From Dipetalonema caudispina (Eukaryota; Nematoda; Chromadorea; Rhabditida; Onchocercidae): a DNA stretch of 64,000 nt. The notes beneath the pieces were generated by a model. The model searched no databases and was not told the origin of the DNA. It saw nothing but the letters and a program-made list of their open reading frames with translations. Of the stretch, positions 23,346-36,169 are shown in pieces. A program made the position numbers and the translations under genes. The DNA lies in NCBI GenBank assembly GCA_013365325.1, contig JABVXV010000029.1:358265-422264 (forward strand), written 5' to 3'. Every line of letters starts with the position of its first letter. The stretch's first letter is position 1.

Positions 23346-26300
23346 AAGAAGTAAATAACCTGTAATCAACAAATCAATCTTTTTCATGAATAATTGAAAA
23401 TAATCGAATTCTTCAATAGTTTCTTGACTTACTTCAAATATTGTCCATTTTAATGTAAAATCATGCATGAAATAAACACAAATTTTCTTTCAAAACATTG
23501 AAATTTTGAGCAAAATGAACCTCATATAAAGGCTTACATAAAATGCATTTGTTACATTTCATTTTTTCACTTGAAATATTTTCCATCAAACATCATCAAA
23601 TTTCTTTATTACATCTAACTAAAACTAAAAGTTCGGAAAATTCAACTCGAACAAAATGATTCATATTGCTTTAAAATCATTTCTTCAACACAAAGATTGC
23701 TATGGTTAGTCAAATTCAACACCAAATTTGGGTCCAAAATGATACAGTTGAAAATAATGCACTTTCCAATGAAACAGTGCCTTTATTCTAAATGTCAAAT
23801 TGCCTAAAATTCCAACACCATTTTTTCCTTACAAACAAAGTATAAAGAGATCGATTGGATAGACGTAAAATTTTCACGTAGCAAATAGCGATTAAATTTT
23901 TACAAGTTGGTACTATATGTCTGATTTTAATATGAATTACTTGAAAAAAATGCACCGAAGAATCTAAGAGATGACTTTACAAAAAATTAAGAGTATAAAA
24001 TGAAATTTAAGAAAGATAGTCGGAAAAACAAAATATAATTACTTGCTTGATTTTGAACCACAACCTTCAATCCATAGGATACGATACTTTTTCATTTTGT
24101 TCTAACTGATAAACTTACAATTTTGTTGAAATGTTGTAAATCACTGTCTAAAATAATTAGAAGTGAAAAAAAGTAATGTAAAGTAATGGGTAACTGAAAC
24201 AGAAATGAGTGAAATTAAAGACAGAAACTAAAAAAGTTTCATACTAATCGTATAGTGCATTTAAATAATTAATTAATTGTTAGTCGCGCAAAAATTACTA
24301 AAAAGTTCCAAGTCAAATTTTACGCCTTGCAATAAGCGATAACAAATATCAAATAATTATATTTGTGAGCCATTTTCAATTACCACATATCCATTCATTT
24401 TCAACAAATATGCAATTACGTATACAAAGTCAAATATAAGATCAATGCTGAACGATGAAAATGAAAATTTCCGACATCTATTGATCGACAATTAAATTGT
24501 TTAGCTTTGTGATACAATTCAGCTAACTTCATGAATGGTATTTTATGATAAATTTATAACTGACTGATAACTGTGTTTCATCCAATACATCTTATCTTAC
24601 AGGTATCATTTATCATTAAAGTATCTCTTATTGATATCACCTAGATAACTTCTCGAACTGACATATCAAAAAGACCTTGTTATTATCAAAAAATCTAAAA
24701 TAAGCAAGAAATCCAAAGGTAACAAATAAATATGCATCCATCGCTTTTTTTTCTGAATTTACGATAAAAGTTGATACGCTTACGTCATTGTCAGAGATAA
24801 GTAATATAACGCTTCACTTCTCATATGCTGTTAATCTTCTCTTCACATAACAAGATAGATAGTCGAAGTCTGATGTTTATTTCTATTTTTTTTTTTTTTG
24901 TCATTAATTGTGATATTGTTTAATGGTTAGGTTAGAAAAGTTTGTTTTCGTTTTGAAGTAACTTAATAATCGATCTACAGCTATCGCAAATCGAATCCTT
25001 CATTCTTATTTTCAAAATGTAATTGTAGAAATTGAGTTTTTCAGAGTAATGCTTCATCACGATGGCAAATTACTCCGCCATTTAAATGGGAAAAATTTGG
25101 TTTTTAAATTTAAACCAAATTGGAGAAAAATATTGAGTAGAAAGAGGAATACTTTGTTCTAACAAAATTTCTGTTCATGTTAAGGTTTGACTTAAAGGAA
25201 TTTTGATTTCACAAATCCCATTCAGTTCAATTTATTAGGTCAGATGAGCAGATAATACCAGTAGAGTGGTACCAGTAGAGTGGTTAGTTTATGAAATTTT
25301 GTAGCATTGTGGATTTTTAAGTTGGCTTTTCTCTAATTTACAGATAAGTCTTTCAGGAATTTCCCGATAATACATCTTTTGGCTATTCTATAAACGTTCG
25401 TTGAATTACCCGAATATTTTCTTACTTTTCTTTCAGTATGACTGATCGCCATAAAATAGAAGACTATCGTTAGATGATCAGTGGAGAAGTTCAGTTCCTC
25501 TTACAAACAAAATGTGATTTTACAAAATTGGTATGCATAAGAACTGTCAATAAATAGGTAAAACTTGGAAACTTGACAAGTTTACATTTAAATTCTTGGA
25601 AACTTGACAAGTTTACATTTAAATTCTTGGAAACTTGACAAGTTTATATTTAAATTCTTGGAAACTTGACAAGTTTACATTTAAATCAAGGAATAAATTC
25701 ACTTTAAATATGAAAGTATATTAATTGCAAAAGTATATTAGTTATGGATAGAATTCCTTAGCTACTTTTTATATGCTGACATAAATCAAATGATACTACA
25801 ATATTATGGATATTAAAAAAAAATTTTGTTATTTATATTCGAGATCATGTAACCAATAAGCCTTGGAAGATATTATAAAATAGGTTTATTTAAAAGAAGA
25901 ATTCTCTTACTGAATTAAAAATCAAATTAATCGAAAATTATGCAGATCAGCATAGAAATTTCGCTCTCATTCCATTTTTTTAAGTCAAGTTTGAAGATCA
26001 CTGTCAATAAATTTATGTAAATGAAATAGCTGCGGGTAATTCATGTTGTTCTCATTGCGGTAAATTTTTATTGTAAATACAAAAAATGGAATATCATTTG
26101 ATACATTTATGATGGATGTGTAATAATCCAAATAAATGAAGATTTTATCATTAAAAAAAATTGCCTGCAATCATTGTGATCAGTAACGTATTGCTGAATG
26201 GATCAGTGCATTTGTGATAATATTTTGCACTAATGAATCGCTGGAATTAAACTTTTATAGGATTGAATAATCTTCTAAGAATTAATGGAATATTTTACTA

Positions 26301-29290
26301 TTTTATAATGTTTATTTTAACTTATTTTAGCGCATATGAAATTCTGGACATAAAACTGTTCATCCGGAATATACAAATGGATCAGTGTAATGTGACACGA
26401 TCGGATATTTGATTACGAAATGAAGTTAATTAAACTTGCTTCTCTGTTGCATGATTCTAAGTTAAGTTATTTTTGAATTCTTGTGACATTTACTTCACTT
26501 ATGGTTTTCCATGGCTAGATTTAATTTCAAATATTTCTAAATTATTTGCAAAAATCTATGCTAGATCATAATTGGTACCGTTCTTATTAAACTCGATAAA
26601 CAAACAGTAAATATTGTTATTGCATCGATACAATTGGAAATTAGAAACTGTTTACGGTATGCAAAAAATTTTATTTATTTTACAATAATTAGCTAATGAA
26701 ACATTCCTTTAAAATTTAACTGTCAAACACGCATAACATATAACTTTACTATATGGAATAATAGAAAATTGCTGGATACTGCGAATTTACTGCTTAATTT
26801 TAGCTGTCAAATTTTTAGCTGAATTGAAAATTTGCAATTGTCGGATTTTTGACTATATACTTTGATAAATTGTTAATCAAAAGAACAGCGATGGATATTT
26901 TTTATGTGAACAAAAATATTTTGAAAATTTGAAAGTTGTAAACTGCAATTTTTATAAAACTGGAGAAATGACGTAAACTATAATCAAGTTTACTTGCTTA
27001 TCCTGCTATAATTAATTGTTATATTAGTTTGATGAAGATAAAAGCAATCCGTTCCGCTGAGGATTTTTTAGAAATCCAAAGTTCAACGAGTCTTCTAGCT
27101 CAAAAATTTTCAAATTTTGATAAAGGACAAACTGCGACATTTTTGTAGCTCACTACTTTATAAGTTTAAACAAGTATTTTTGAAAGATTCACAGCTGAGA
27201 GATATTCAATAACAAAATAAGACTCTAATAATGATCCGAATTAGTCACTATTGATGCATTCCTTTACTTTGTACTTTCTACCCTAACAATTTGAGATTTA
27301 ACGGGAAATTAAAGGGTTATTATGCTATGTGTTTTTTCTTTTTTTATTTTATCTATAAGCTTGTAGGATAAATTTGTTTCCTATTTGAGAAATAAACTAT
27401 CTATGAAAGCCTAAAATAGTTTTTAACTTCGTCTATCCATTTTTAATTTTAAATACTTTCCTACGATTATTAAAAAGAAAATGTTGCAGGAATGGGGAAG
27501 ATATATTATGGATTTCAACAATAACCAAAAAAAAAAAGAAGAATTGAGAAACTACTAGAGAAAGCGGTAAATCGAAGTTAATAATGAGAGAATATTAATA
27601 AAAATAACCTTTTCTTGATTAAAATAACAAAAAAAAAAAAAAAAAAAAAAAAAGAATGAGGAAACATAGAAAGATGAATTACAATTACATAATAGAATTG
27701 CTTTTCAGAAATTTTAATCCAAAATTTAGAAATTATCAAGTTATACTAATCGGAATTAAATAAACAACGATTTATATCATAATCTATTTTAGCTCACTTA
27801 TTAGTTCAAAGAGTGCCACAACTCATTAGTTTCTACTATATTTGATCCATATTCTGCTTGAGAAGTTTCAAACATTCAAAAATTAAGAATGCAAAGAAAT
27901 TAAGGATTGAGTTCCAAAAATGTTATATGCAAATTATGACCGATCACAATTATTATTAAATAAATATAAATTATTATTTTTCTTTTACTCTTTCATATAC
28001 CCGTAAATATTTGAATGTAAATCGATGTATAATAGAGAAAAGAATGGAAGATCTATGATTATGAATAGAAGATCTCACTTACTGTTATATTCTCTATAAA
28101 TTGAGCGTCATTTGTAAAATGATAGTATGATAGAATATCGAAGCTAATGATGAACTTATTAAATCCCCTGTCCGTGCTCTGAATAATGAGTAACTGATGA
28201 TACATATGTATTGAGATCTGAAGCTATCCAGATGAGATTCATCTCTGTTTCTGAAATTATTCAAATCAGATGTGACAATTCGTTGTAATCACTGTGAAAA
28301 TTGTTATAATGAAATAGCAAATGAAGTTTTGTACCGTTATGTTTGTAACGTTTTTCAGCAGGAAGAGGAATGTAAAGTGAAAAATTAAGAAAATATTAAG
28401 GAAGTGAAATAATAGTAGTAATAAGTGATCATTGAATGGTGCCCTAACAGTAATTTGGAAAAGGATTCTTTTCATTGTTTTACATAATTATCTAAAAGAG
28501 GGCCAAGAAAAAAGAAACATTTCCAAAGTTCTTAAATTTAATTTCCTCAAAAATTTTTCTCTTTCTTTCTGGAAGAAAATATGCTCATATCAAATTAACA
28601 AAAATAAATGAGGAAATAATTCAGATAAGAGAGAAATTATGAAATAAAAATTCTTTTATTTTACTTGCTACTCCTTTCCCTTTATCTTAATAGTTAAAAT
28701 AACAGCAATAAATTAAATTAAAAGATTATACCAATACTTATTTTATGACAGTTTATTTTAGGATAAAAATTTGAAATTAACTGAGATCAAAAGTGAAGAA
28801 ATTTGATATTTGTTTTATGAATGTTTTGAAAAAATATCAGTACGATAATTAAATTATGACACAAATATATGACATAATTCTTTTATTCACTTGAAATTCT
28901 TAAAAATTATCATCTTATTTCTGCTTCAAACTTTTGTTCAAAGAAGAAAACGAATGTTTCTTTGATTATTTACCTAGCAAACAAGCTACACTGTCAATCA
29001 GCAATGTGTTATTGGAACGAAATAGGATTTACTTATCAAATAGACATACAAATTGAGATACACTTATTGTTATTGTTATAGCAAACGATGATAATAATAG
29101 AATGTACTAATTTTTACCGAACAAATTCACTAATTAGAATTTTCCAAGACAATAATACCGTTCCTATCACAGCAAAACTTCCTAATGAAACGTTCCATTT
29201 CATAATAGTTGCAGTGTTTAACAGTATTATCTGTGTGAAAATTTGTTGATGGACAGGTGAAGAGAGTTGGAGAATGCGCTAAAGTCCGAG
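23346..29290. other. Long intergenic stretch, 5.9 kb
   Basis: No supported gene on either strand; all ORFs are short, AT-rich and lack recognisable motifs. Features seen: a four-copy 31-bp tandem repeat (25565-25688) and homopolymer runs (poly-A near 27630-27652). The promoter of MPPE1 should lie at its right end. Confidence 0.6.
25565..25688. repeat. 31-bp tandem repeat, four copies
   Basis: Units start at 25565, 25596, 25627 and 25658 and are nearly identical; the third has one C-to-T change (tttatatt). Each unit contains the near-perfect palindrome AAACTTG-A-CAAGTTT, so the array has four evenly spaced dyads. Confidence 0.95.
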
Positions 29291-32200
29291 ATGTATGGTT
29301 ATGGTGGGGCGGTATGGTACATTCTGTTGGTTATTTGTTCTATCTTCCTTTACAATGAATATTTGATATATTATGTAACAATCTATATGACATGTTCGTG
29401 GCCTATGTCATCATCACCCGAACAGCAACAGAAAGAGGAGACAAGAGTGATGATGTTAACTGATATTCATCTCCTTGGACCCTACCGAGGGCATTGGTTC
29501 GATAAATTGAGGCGGTTCGCTTTTCTGTTCTTTTTTATTCTCTTTGCAAAGATCAAAGTTAAAATGAATTGTAAAAAGTAAGAAGTAATTATGTTATCTT
29601 CTATTTTCGTCATTGCATTATTCCAAGAATCAAATGTTGAAAATAATAGTTTGAAATTGCTTAAGTCAAGATGAAAAAGACAGCATCATTTTGTAAAAAT
29701 TGAAGTACTTGGACAGATAAAAAGACAAGAGGAAAAGTTATTTAATTGAAATTTAAATATGATGGGTAAAAATTAACATAAAATTTGATCGAGAAAGTCA
29801 AAATGATACTTGTTTAAATGTAAGCAGTACCTAATTTGAGTAAAAATTGGTAATATAAAATAATTTAAAATCAGATGTACTCTAGAACTGCAGCAACTTT
29901 TAGAAGTTCATCGGGTTTACTACAGAATTTATCGAAGTATGTTTGAAAGAATTAAAAGAATTGGTAGAGGTTCAGTTCTGTCGCATTTTTTTGGATTTCA
30001 AGTCATTCCACAGTTTTGATTCATGTAACAAGTTTTTCAATATTTCTTGTTCAGTTAAGCTTACTTCAGGTATTTACAGTTGGACTATAGAGAAGAGTAA
30101 GCGCATATTAATGAATGGATGCTTGGGATTATTGTTTTTCAGGGAATGGCAAATGTATCGGTCATTTCAGTCAGCTATATCACTAATGCATCCACATGCC
30201 GTCTTCTTTTTAGATTTGTTTAAATATATATTCAAATTCTAAAATACATATATTCAGAACAAATATTTAGTACCTAAATATACATCCAAAAAGCAATAAG
30301 AACGAATTTTATTAGCCTGCATGATTAGCGATAACATTAAAAGTACATATCGACGTTGGTTTCGAAAGATTTTGAATGGTTGTTTTCCAGTAGCAATTTT
30401 CGATAGGGGAAAGAATTTGCAGAAAAATACTGAAAGAGATATTTTGATTTTTTTTTTTAAATGAACCAGGAATTTTTGGGATGATTTTGAGGGAGAAATA
30501 GAAAGTTTCAGGTGATTTGTTTGATGAGGGTACCATAAGTAGTCAGCAGGAGCTTGTGAACTATGTAAATCGTTTCAATGAACTTTTTTATGTACCCAGT
30601 GATGTCGAAAGGCAGTGTATTCTGGGCAATCATGATATTGGATTCCATGATCAGTAAGCTTCATAATATGTTACACTGTTTAACTTTCGGGCTTTCCAAA
30701 ATTAGAGAAATTTACACTACACAGGATCTTCAAAATTAAAATCGTAGGTTTACCTTTTCGGCTAATTACGTATCCTTTCCGCCAATTGTCTGATTTCTTT
30801 TTTTGCTGTCAGTGACTTACGTTGAACTTGTGCCAGGTTGTAAATATGTTGGTTAGAGGATAACTGTACCTTTGAGATCCAGTGGAAATATGCGTTAGCT
30901 TGCTAATAGTAATAAAATAACCAAGTCAAATGAAACAAAATAAATCAGCACATTGTTCCCATTTCGTTATATTAGTAGATTTAGGAAATGTCATTTTTCT
31001 GAACCCTTCAGCATTTGAAGAATTCAAAGCTCCTAAACTTTCTAAATTTTTCAAGTGTAAAAAATCCATCAAAAACTTCATTCGATTAGGATCAATCCAG
31101 TACGACTCCAGTTTCTCTCAAAGGAGTTTTCACGGTCATTTGCGGATCATATTGTTATCGGTGGGTATCATTTCGTATTACTGAATTCAATGACGATTGA
31201 ACGTGATGGTTGTCCTCTCTGCACTGCTACCGAAAGTCAAATTGAAAAGCTGAGTCGAGGTTTTGACTGCACCAAAAATGTAAAAATGTGTAATACAAAT
31301 TCAAGACCGATCCTCCTACTTCACATTCCATTGTATAGGTAAATTTCAATGAAATTTGAAGTTTTTCTCCAATTCATTCATTCTAATCTATTAAAAGATA
31401 AGACTGATGAAGTTTTGCTAGCTTCCCCTGTTTCGGAAATCTTTTATCTGTCATTATCACCACATACGTGCGCCATCTTTGTGGTATCCAGCCGAATTGT
31501 TGTTTCCCTCAGTATCACTCATTTCCAAATGAGAATTTCTTCCAAATTATTAAATTGGAAATTACAAAACTCTTTTCGAGGATTACATAGATTTTTGAAT
31601 GATCCAAATAGTTTTCTGCAACTTTTGTATAATCTTCGAAGTTCAGAGAAAGTGATGCAAACTGTCCAGATGACTATGACGCAGCCCCAGAATCAATAAA
31701 ATCGAATCGTTTTCACGCTGGTATTGATTGCCTTTCTAATGCTTCTTCCCATTACATTCTGAAAAAGCTGAAGCCTCGAGCTGTTTTTAATGGTCACGCA
31801 CATTACAGTTGTCGAACTTGGTGCGTTCCGGTTCTAAATTTTGACTTAAATTTATTCCTTAATCAAACCATCATTGCAGGACAAACTTCCACATGCGTCA
31901 TCGTAAAAAGCCTTTAAAAATGAAGCATGTTTTGAGCCAATTTACTATTAGCTTATAACAGTTTATGGTTTCGTTAAAATCTGTATGTTTTATGAATTTG
32001 TTTTGCAAAATTTTTCGGCATCTCGAAAGGTTAATAATTCGTGACATTTGAAGGGAAATGTTACTTGATATCCCGTTTTCTTTAGTATGTATGTATTGTC
32101 GAATATATTCAAAAACAATGCTTTTGAAAGATATCTTTCGATTAGTGTATGTTGCAGGTGGCCATCACCCTATAATACATATGAATGGACATTATCGTCA

Positions 32201-32425
32201 TTTTCATGGCGGAATATTCCACAACCTGCATTTCTTCTTGTCACTATAACACCAGATGATATTCAGGTCAACAAATGTTTTCTACCAAATGAGAAAACGG
32301 TTATTGGTAGCTATGTCGTAATTGCTTTGGGCATAATACTTTTTTTGTTCTGGCGTTTAGTTTCATATTTACTGTATCGGCTGTCATATTCGTCATATCA
32401 AATCATAACGCAGAAGTGCGATTAA
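29291..32425 (+). CDS. MPPE1: Metallophosphoesterase 1 / PGAP5 (GPI-anchor remodelling)
   Basis: Six exons (29291-29514, 30143-30213, 30512-30653, 31090-31338, 31647-31820, 32158-32425) give 375 residues, close to the roughly 400 of the vertebrate protein. N-terminal membrane segment about residues 8-30. Calcineurin-like metal-binding motifs appear in order: TDIHLLG (D58, H60), GDLFDEG (D100), GNHD (137-140) and GHAH (278-281). The family-specific GHWFDKLRREWQM is present, as is SFSWRNIPQP before a C-terminal membrane helix (about 332-352). PGAP5/MPPE1 acts in ER exit sites and removes the side-chain ethanolamine phosphate from the second GPI mannose to allow ER exit of GPI-anchored proteins. 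The start is the first in-frame ATG after a TGA at 29258. The donor after exon 2 is not GT (separate entry), and the first donor (GTTCGC) is weak. Confidence 0.9.
30214..30511 (+). other. Apparent AT-AG intron in MPPE1
   Basis: The conserved ...VFFLGDLFDEG can be rebuilt only if exon 2 ends at 30213 (TTTTTAG) and exon 3 starts at 30512. The intron would then start ATTTGT and end TTTCAG. A canonical GTTTGT would need a G instead of A at 30214. All GT donors nearby break the frame or delete the VFFL strand. Either a rare non-canonical donor or a base error or allele in this assembly. Confidence 0.6.
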
Positions 32426-32835
32426 ATATTCACTTACAAAGTTATTTTCGGGTTGTTGAAAAATTGACATTCGAAGATGCTAAAGCTTTAATTTACAATA
32501 TTTGTTTTTATTGTTTGATTCCATTAAAACAGTCAATAGTTTATGCTTTATATTTTGAGAAAAGGAAGAGGGATTTAATATTTTGAGGTTTGAGAAGAAG
32601 AGGAGCGACTTTACTTTACGCTTTGCGAAAAGCAAAAGGAATTAGATTTCCTGATATTTGGAGCAAATTTCAGTCTTAGACCATCTGATATTTCAGAGCT
32701 GTTCCCAATCATACCAATTTTCACAGTCTTTCTTTTGAAGAAAGCGCTCCTCTTAAATATATTTTAATTTTAGGTATATTTTATTGTCGTTTTTCTGTTT
32801 TTAATAACAGAATCACTGTATATAAACTTATAGTT
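32426..32835. other. Convergent 3' flank between MPPE1 and RPA12
   Basis: A stretch of about 410 bp between the stop codons of two convergent genes. It should hold both 3' UTRs. No other feature recognised. Confidence 0.6.
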
Positions 32836-33557
32836 TTATGCATTTTCCACCATATTATAATTACATTTCAAACACATATAGAATACTGTTTGTCCTTCAT
32901 CAGCAGATCGTGTTTGTCGACATGCATAGCTCATCTTATCATACCCACATTTATCACATATTTTATCCACAACAGGATTTTCCAATGCACCTTCTTTGGC
33001 ATCTATCACACGTTTCTGGTATATTTTCTCGGATCTATATACCAGTTTGTTTTGAATAGCTGCAATTATAAGTAAACTTTATTTCCAATTTCTAATGCAA
33101 TGAGAAGGAAAAGATTACCGATAACATTATAAATAATCACATATAGCTCTATTCGGGAGATGCTTTATGTTGACCGGATCATTCTGATCATCTTAGGAAG
33201 GGGGAATAGAAAGTGTTAGATACTAATTACATGATTAAGAATTTGTATAAATTATTTGAGTAAGGAAATTAGTTTATTTTCAGCACATCTGTTAGTTTTA
33301 ATTTCCTGTGCGGATAACCTTCCAGTAATCTTTCCATTATCAGACTATCTAGTATTGCACTAGAGAGTCTTAGCATGGGAAATACTAAAAATAGCAATAC
33401 TTATCGCCATCACAATATCATATTGCACTACTGATTGTCAGAAATACCAACGTTTGATATGCCACTGCGTCCGACAATAACTACACGTAATGGTAACCGG
33501 AGCAGTACTCGGTAATGGAAGCACTGTGCCACATTCGGAACAAAATTCGGACAACAT
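32836..33557 (-). CDS. POLR1H: RNA polymerase I subunit RPA12 (POLR1H/ZNRD1)
   Basis: Two exons on the minus strand (33557-33452 and 33059-32836) join in phase 1 and encode 109 residues, close to the usual 110-125. The N-terminal zinc ribbon uses C6, C9, C25 and C28 (CSECGTVLPLPSTAPVTITC). The C-terminal TFIIS-like ribbon uses C70, C73, C98 and C101 and contains QTRSADEGQT (84-93), whose Asp-Glu pair stimulates transcript cleavage in the polymerase active site. RPA12 supports Pol I termination, proofreading and rRNA synthesis in the nucleolus. A bare acceptor (tttcattctag) 10 bp before the ATG suggests a spliced-leader site. It is the last gene of a tight minus-strand cluster. Confidence 0.9.
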
Positions 33558-33597
33558 CCAACACTACCTAGAATGAAATAAATTAAGGAATTTTTAC

Positions 33598-34873
33598 TCA
33601 GAGTTGACTGTATATAGCGTCGAGAAAATCGATATAAGAAATTTCTCTTCGAAAATCGGATAGATTCACCAGGAGTCAATCCATATTTGCAAAATGCCCT
33701 ATTAATATCTGCGTTATACATCGATAAAGTTCTGTCATCTTAATCCTTTCAACTCTTTTAAAATCATACCATCCGACATCCTAACAATAGAGATCAAACT
33801 TAGATTGCCAACATTTGGCAATCTTATCAATCCATAAATAGAGTGTTTCTTCGAGTAATACTTTTCGTGATATACTTCGACCATCAAAATCAAAAAGTTT
33901 ATTTACCCGGTAAAAATTAATGATTTAATTACTCATCAGAATTATTTGCTCTATAATTACAATGCCAACAACAGTTATTTATGCTTTAGCTAACAAGTAA
34001 TGATGAAATTAATATAATGAAATTCGAAAGACAGAAGGAAGTATCAAATGTTTTATTAGATAATTTCTTATTATGAAGTACGGAAGCCAACCTCGAAGAT
34101 GTCGATTTTCCTTGTACAATCCTAACTATCACGCCAAAGATACAAGAAAGTTGGGGAGATGAATATTTCAATATTTTCGATGCTTTAAACATAATTCGTT
34201 ATTAATAAGCTAGTAGATCAATTTAATTTGTGAAATTTTCCCATAAATTCAGTATAGGATGCTCCACTTTACTTGAAGAATGTTCACTTTTCCATTCAAT
34301 TTTGTATTTCCTATAATTATTCGGAAAACTCTCTTAAAATGAGAGCCGAATTTCGTAAAAACGAAAAGAAAAAACAAACAAGAAATTGAGCATACCAGCA
34401 GAAACTACAATGGAAGTAAAAAACGAAACGTAATAAAAAATTATGAATAGAGGTGGAAAATTAAAAAAAAGAAAATTTAGCTCATCATCAAATGGAATAA
34501 TGCAATCCATAACTTACATAAAAAATGTAAGGGAAAACTGTATGTATAAATTTATAGTTATTTTTGATGATGTGGTTCTCTACTTGGACAATGATGAAAG
34601 ACATAAATTATTAGATAATTTTACTAGCTTTCACTGATTAAACCAAAATTTTCCAAAGTTACTTGCTACCTATAGTCTCCGAGAGCTTCCATCATCCCTT
34701 GTAAATTCCAAACAAAACCTCGCATCACATTCCTGGAATTCCGGAAATCCAAAAATAAACTACTAATGTAGTCGAAATCTTCATGTAAGTTGTATGAGAA
34801 AGATTTTATTGCTTTGTTATTGTCTAGGAATTTCAGTATTTCAAAAGCAACATCTAAAAATCTCCCTAAGTAT
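33598..34873 (-). CDS. Unrecognised minus-strand gene (exon fragments)
   Basis: Several coding-like segments lie between TMEM170 and RPA12, all on their strand. Candidate exons: 34873-34670 (acceptor ctttctag; ends GMMEALGDYR before a GTAGCA donor); 34310-34273 (KYKIEWKSEHSS); 34182 to about 34060 (SPQLSCIFGVIVRIVQGKS); about 33920-33786 (KLFDFDGRSISRKVLLEET..., ending KFDLY); and 33738-33598 (YDRTLSMYNADINRAF...). The last two join in phase across a 47-bp intron. The first candidate starts only about 98 bp after the TMEM170 stop, and the last ends about 40 bp before the RPA12 start. If the first acceptor is a trans-splice site, translation could begin at an internal ATG within that exon (MRGFVWNLQGMM). 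Not all joins could be closed, and I do not recognise the family. No function is proposed. Confidence 0.35.
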
Positions 34874-34970
34874 CTAGAAAGCACAATAAAAATGACATCA
34901 CAAAGTCATACTTATGCATTATAAATCGTCGATTCCACAAGAAAAAAAAAAAAAAAAAAAAAAGTGATCG

Positions 34971-36169
34971 TTAGAGAGTGGCTAATATCCTTGAGAAACT
35001 GATAATCACAACAGCCAGTGTTTGTGCTGAACCAAGCACCATGCAATGCCAGCAACTAATCGCTTTATCAGCTGATGAAAACATCAATGCTATTGAAGCA
35101 CTTGTTATTGCACCAACAGTTGCAGGTCCTAATATTGCCATGCCTAAAATGTCATCATCAATAGACATCTGGAGTACTTTAGAACTGTTAAATAATCTAA
35201 ACTTTATAGTAGACATTAAATTATTCTCAATATCTGTAGCTAATGAGAAATGTTGCTCATTAATTTCAGACAATTTACCATATATGGTCAGTCAATAATC
35301 GTCAATATCTAAACCAGTACATGGATTCATCTGCCTTTTTCAGGTAATGAAGATGAACAATTACAAGATGCACTGCAATGAATATCTAGAAAGCCGTCAC
35401 TTTCTAGATTCCTTACGTGAATGAAAATCATAGAGTTTCCTCTTTATGCCTAGTAAGCGGGTTAATTATGCCATTTTGATAGCAAACAAATAATTCTCTA
35501 AACAGAGCAAGTATCAACTACTGAAACGGTAGAATAATTCTATAAATTCACGTGAAGTTTTGAAAATAGTAGGTACGATCAAAAATATTCCTTTAACCGT
35601 GAGAAGAAATGAAGAATATCTTATTCAAGCAGAATATGTTTTTGTTTTTCAGGAAACGAATGCGACAAATGTTGCAATATCCGACAAGATGTATTATATA
35701 ATGAAGTAATCTAACCTAAGAGTAAATTTGTTTAGAAAAGTGAGACAGTGTAACCCTAATGAACGAAAAAGAGCTATATTTGGTTAATGATGGAAATGCA
35801 ATGAACTAACCAAATATAGAAGCTGCATAAATAAACATCCATGGATGATTTCGTAACATAATCATTGAAATCAATGCAACAACAATATAAACAAATACAT
35901 ATGAAATGACCATCCATAAGGTAATTCCAAGGAACATTTCCCAGAATGATGAAATATCTTCGCCAGTTAATGTTAACACTTTCCATAACGAATAACTGCT
36001 TGTTCTGAAAAAAATTGTAACTTCTGAACAAATCTTCGAAAAGGAAATTAACGAGTAAAACCTGGTTAAATTTACACATCACCTTTATTTTACAATCGTT
36101 TAAAAATGAAACTTACGTTGCGGTAGCATTTGCCTCTGCCGCAAAAATCGAAAAATGTCCGGCAGTCAT
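34971..36169 (-). CDS. tmem-170: TMEM170 homologue (ER/nuclear-envelope membrane protein)
   Basis: Three minus-strand exons (36169-36117, 36004-35811, 35143-34971) join in matching phase and encode 139 residues; the human TMEM170A protein is about the same size. Three hydrophobic segments are evident: around MFLGITLWMVISYVFVYIVV, around AILGPATVGAITSASIALMF, and the C-terminal TLAVVIISFSRILATL, which is the family signature and ends exactly at the stop. The N-terminus is short and polar, with NATAT. TMEM170A promotes ER sheets and affects nuclear envelope and pore complex formation in animal cells. An ORF on the opposite strand across the last exon is a shadow. Confidence 0.9.

Noticed and set aside
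33428..33590. Minus-strand frame continuing through RPA12 exon 1
   Set aside because: The RPA12 frame on the same bases has a perfect N-terminal zinc ribbon. The alternative is an overlapping shadow, though its upstream part may belong to the unknown gene.
34978..35298. 106-aa plus-strand ORF
   Set aside because: It is the antisense shadow of the last TMEM170 exon, whose minus-strand reading matches a known family.
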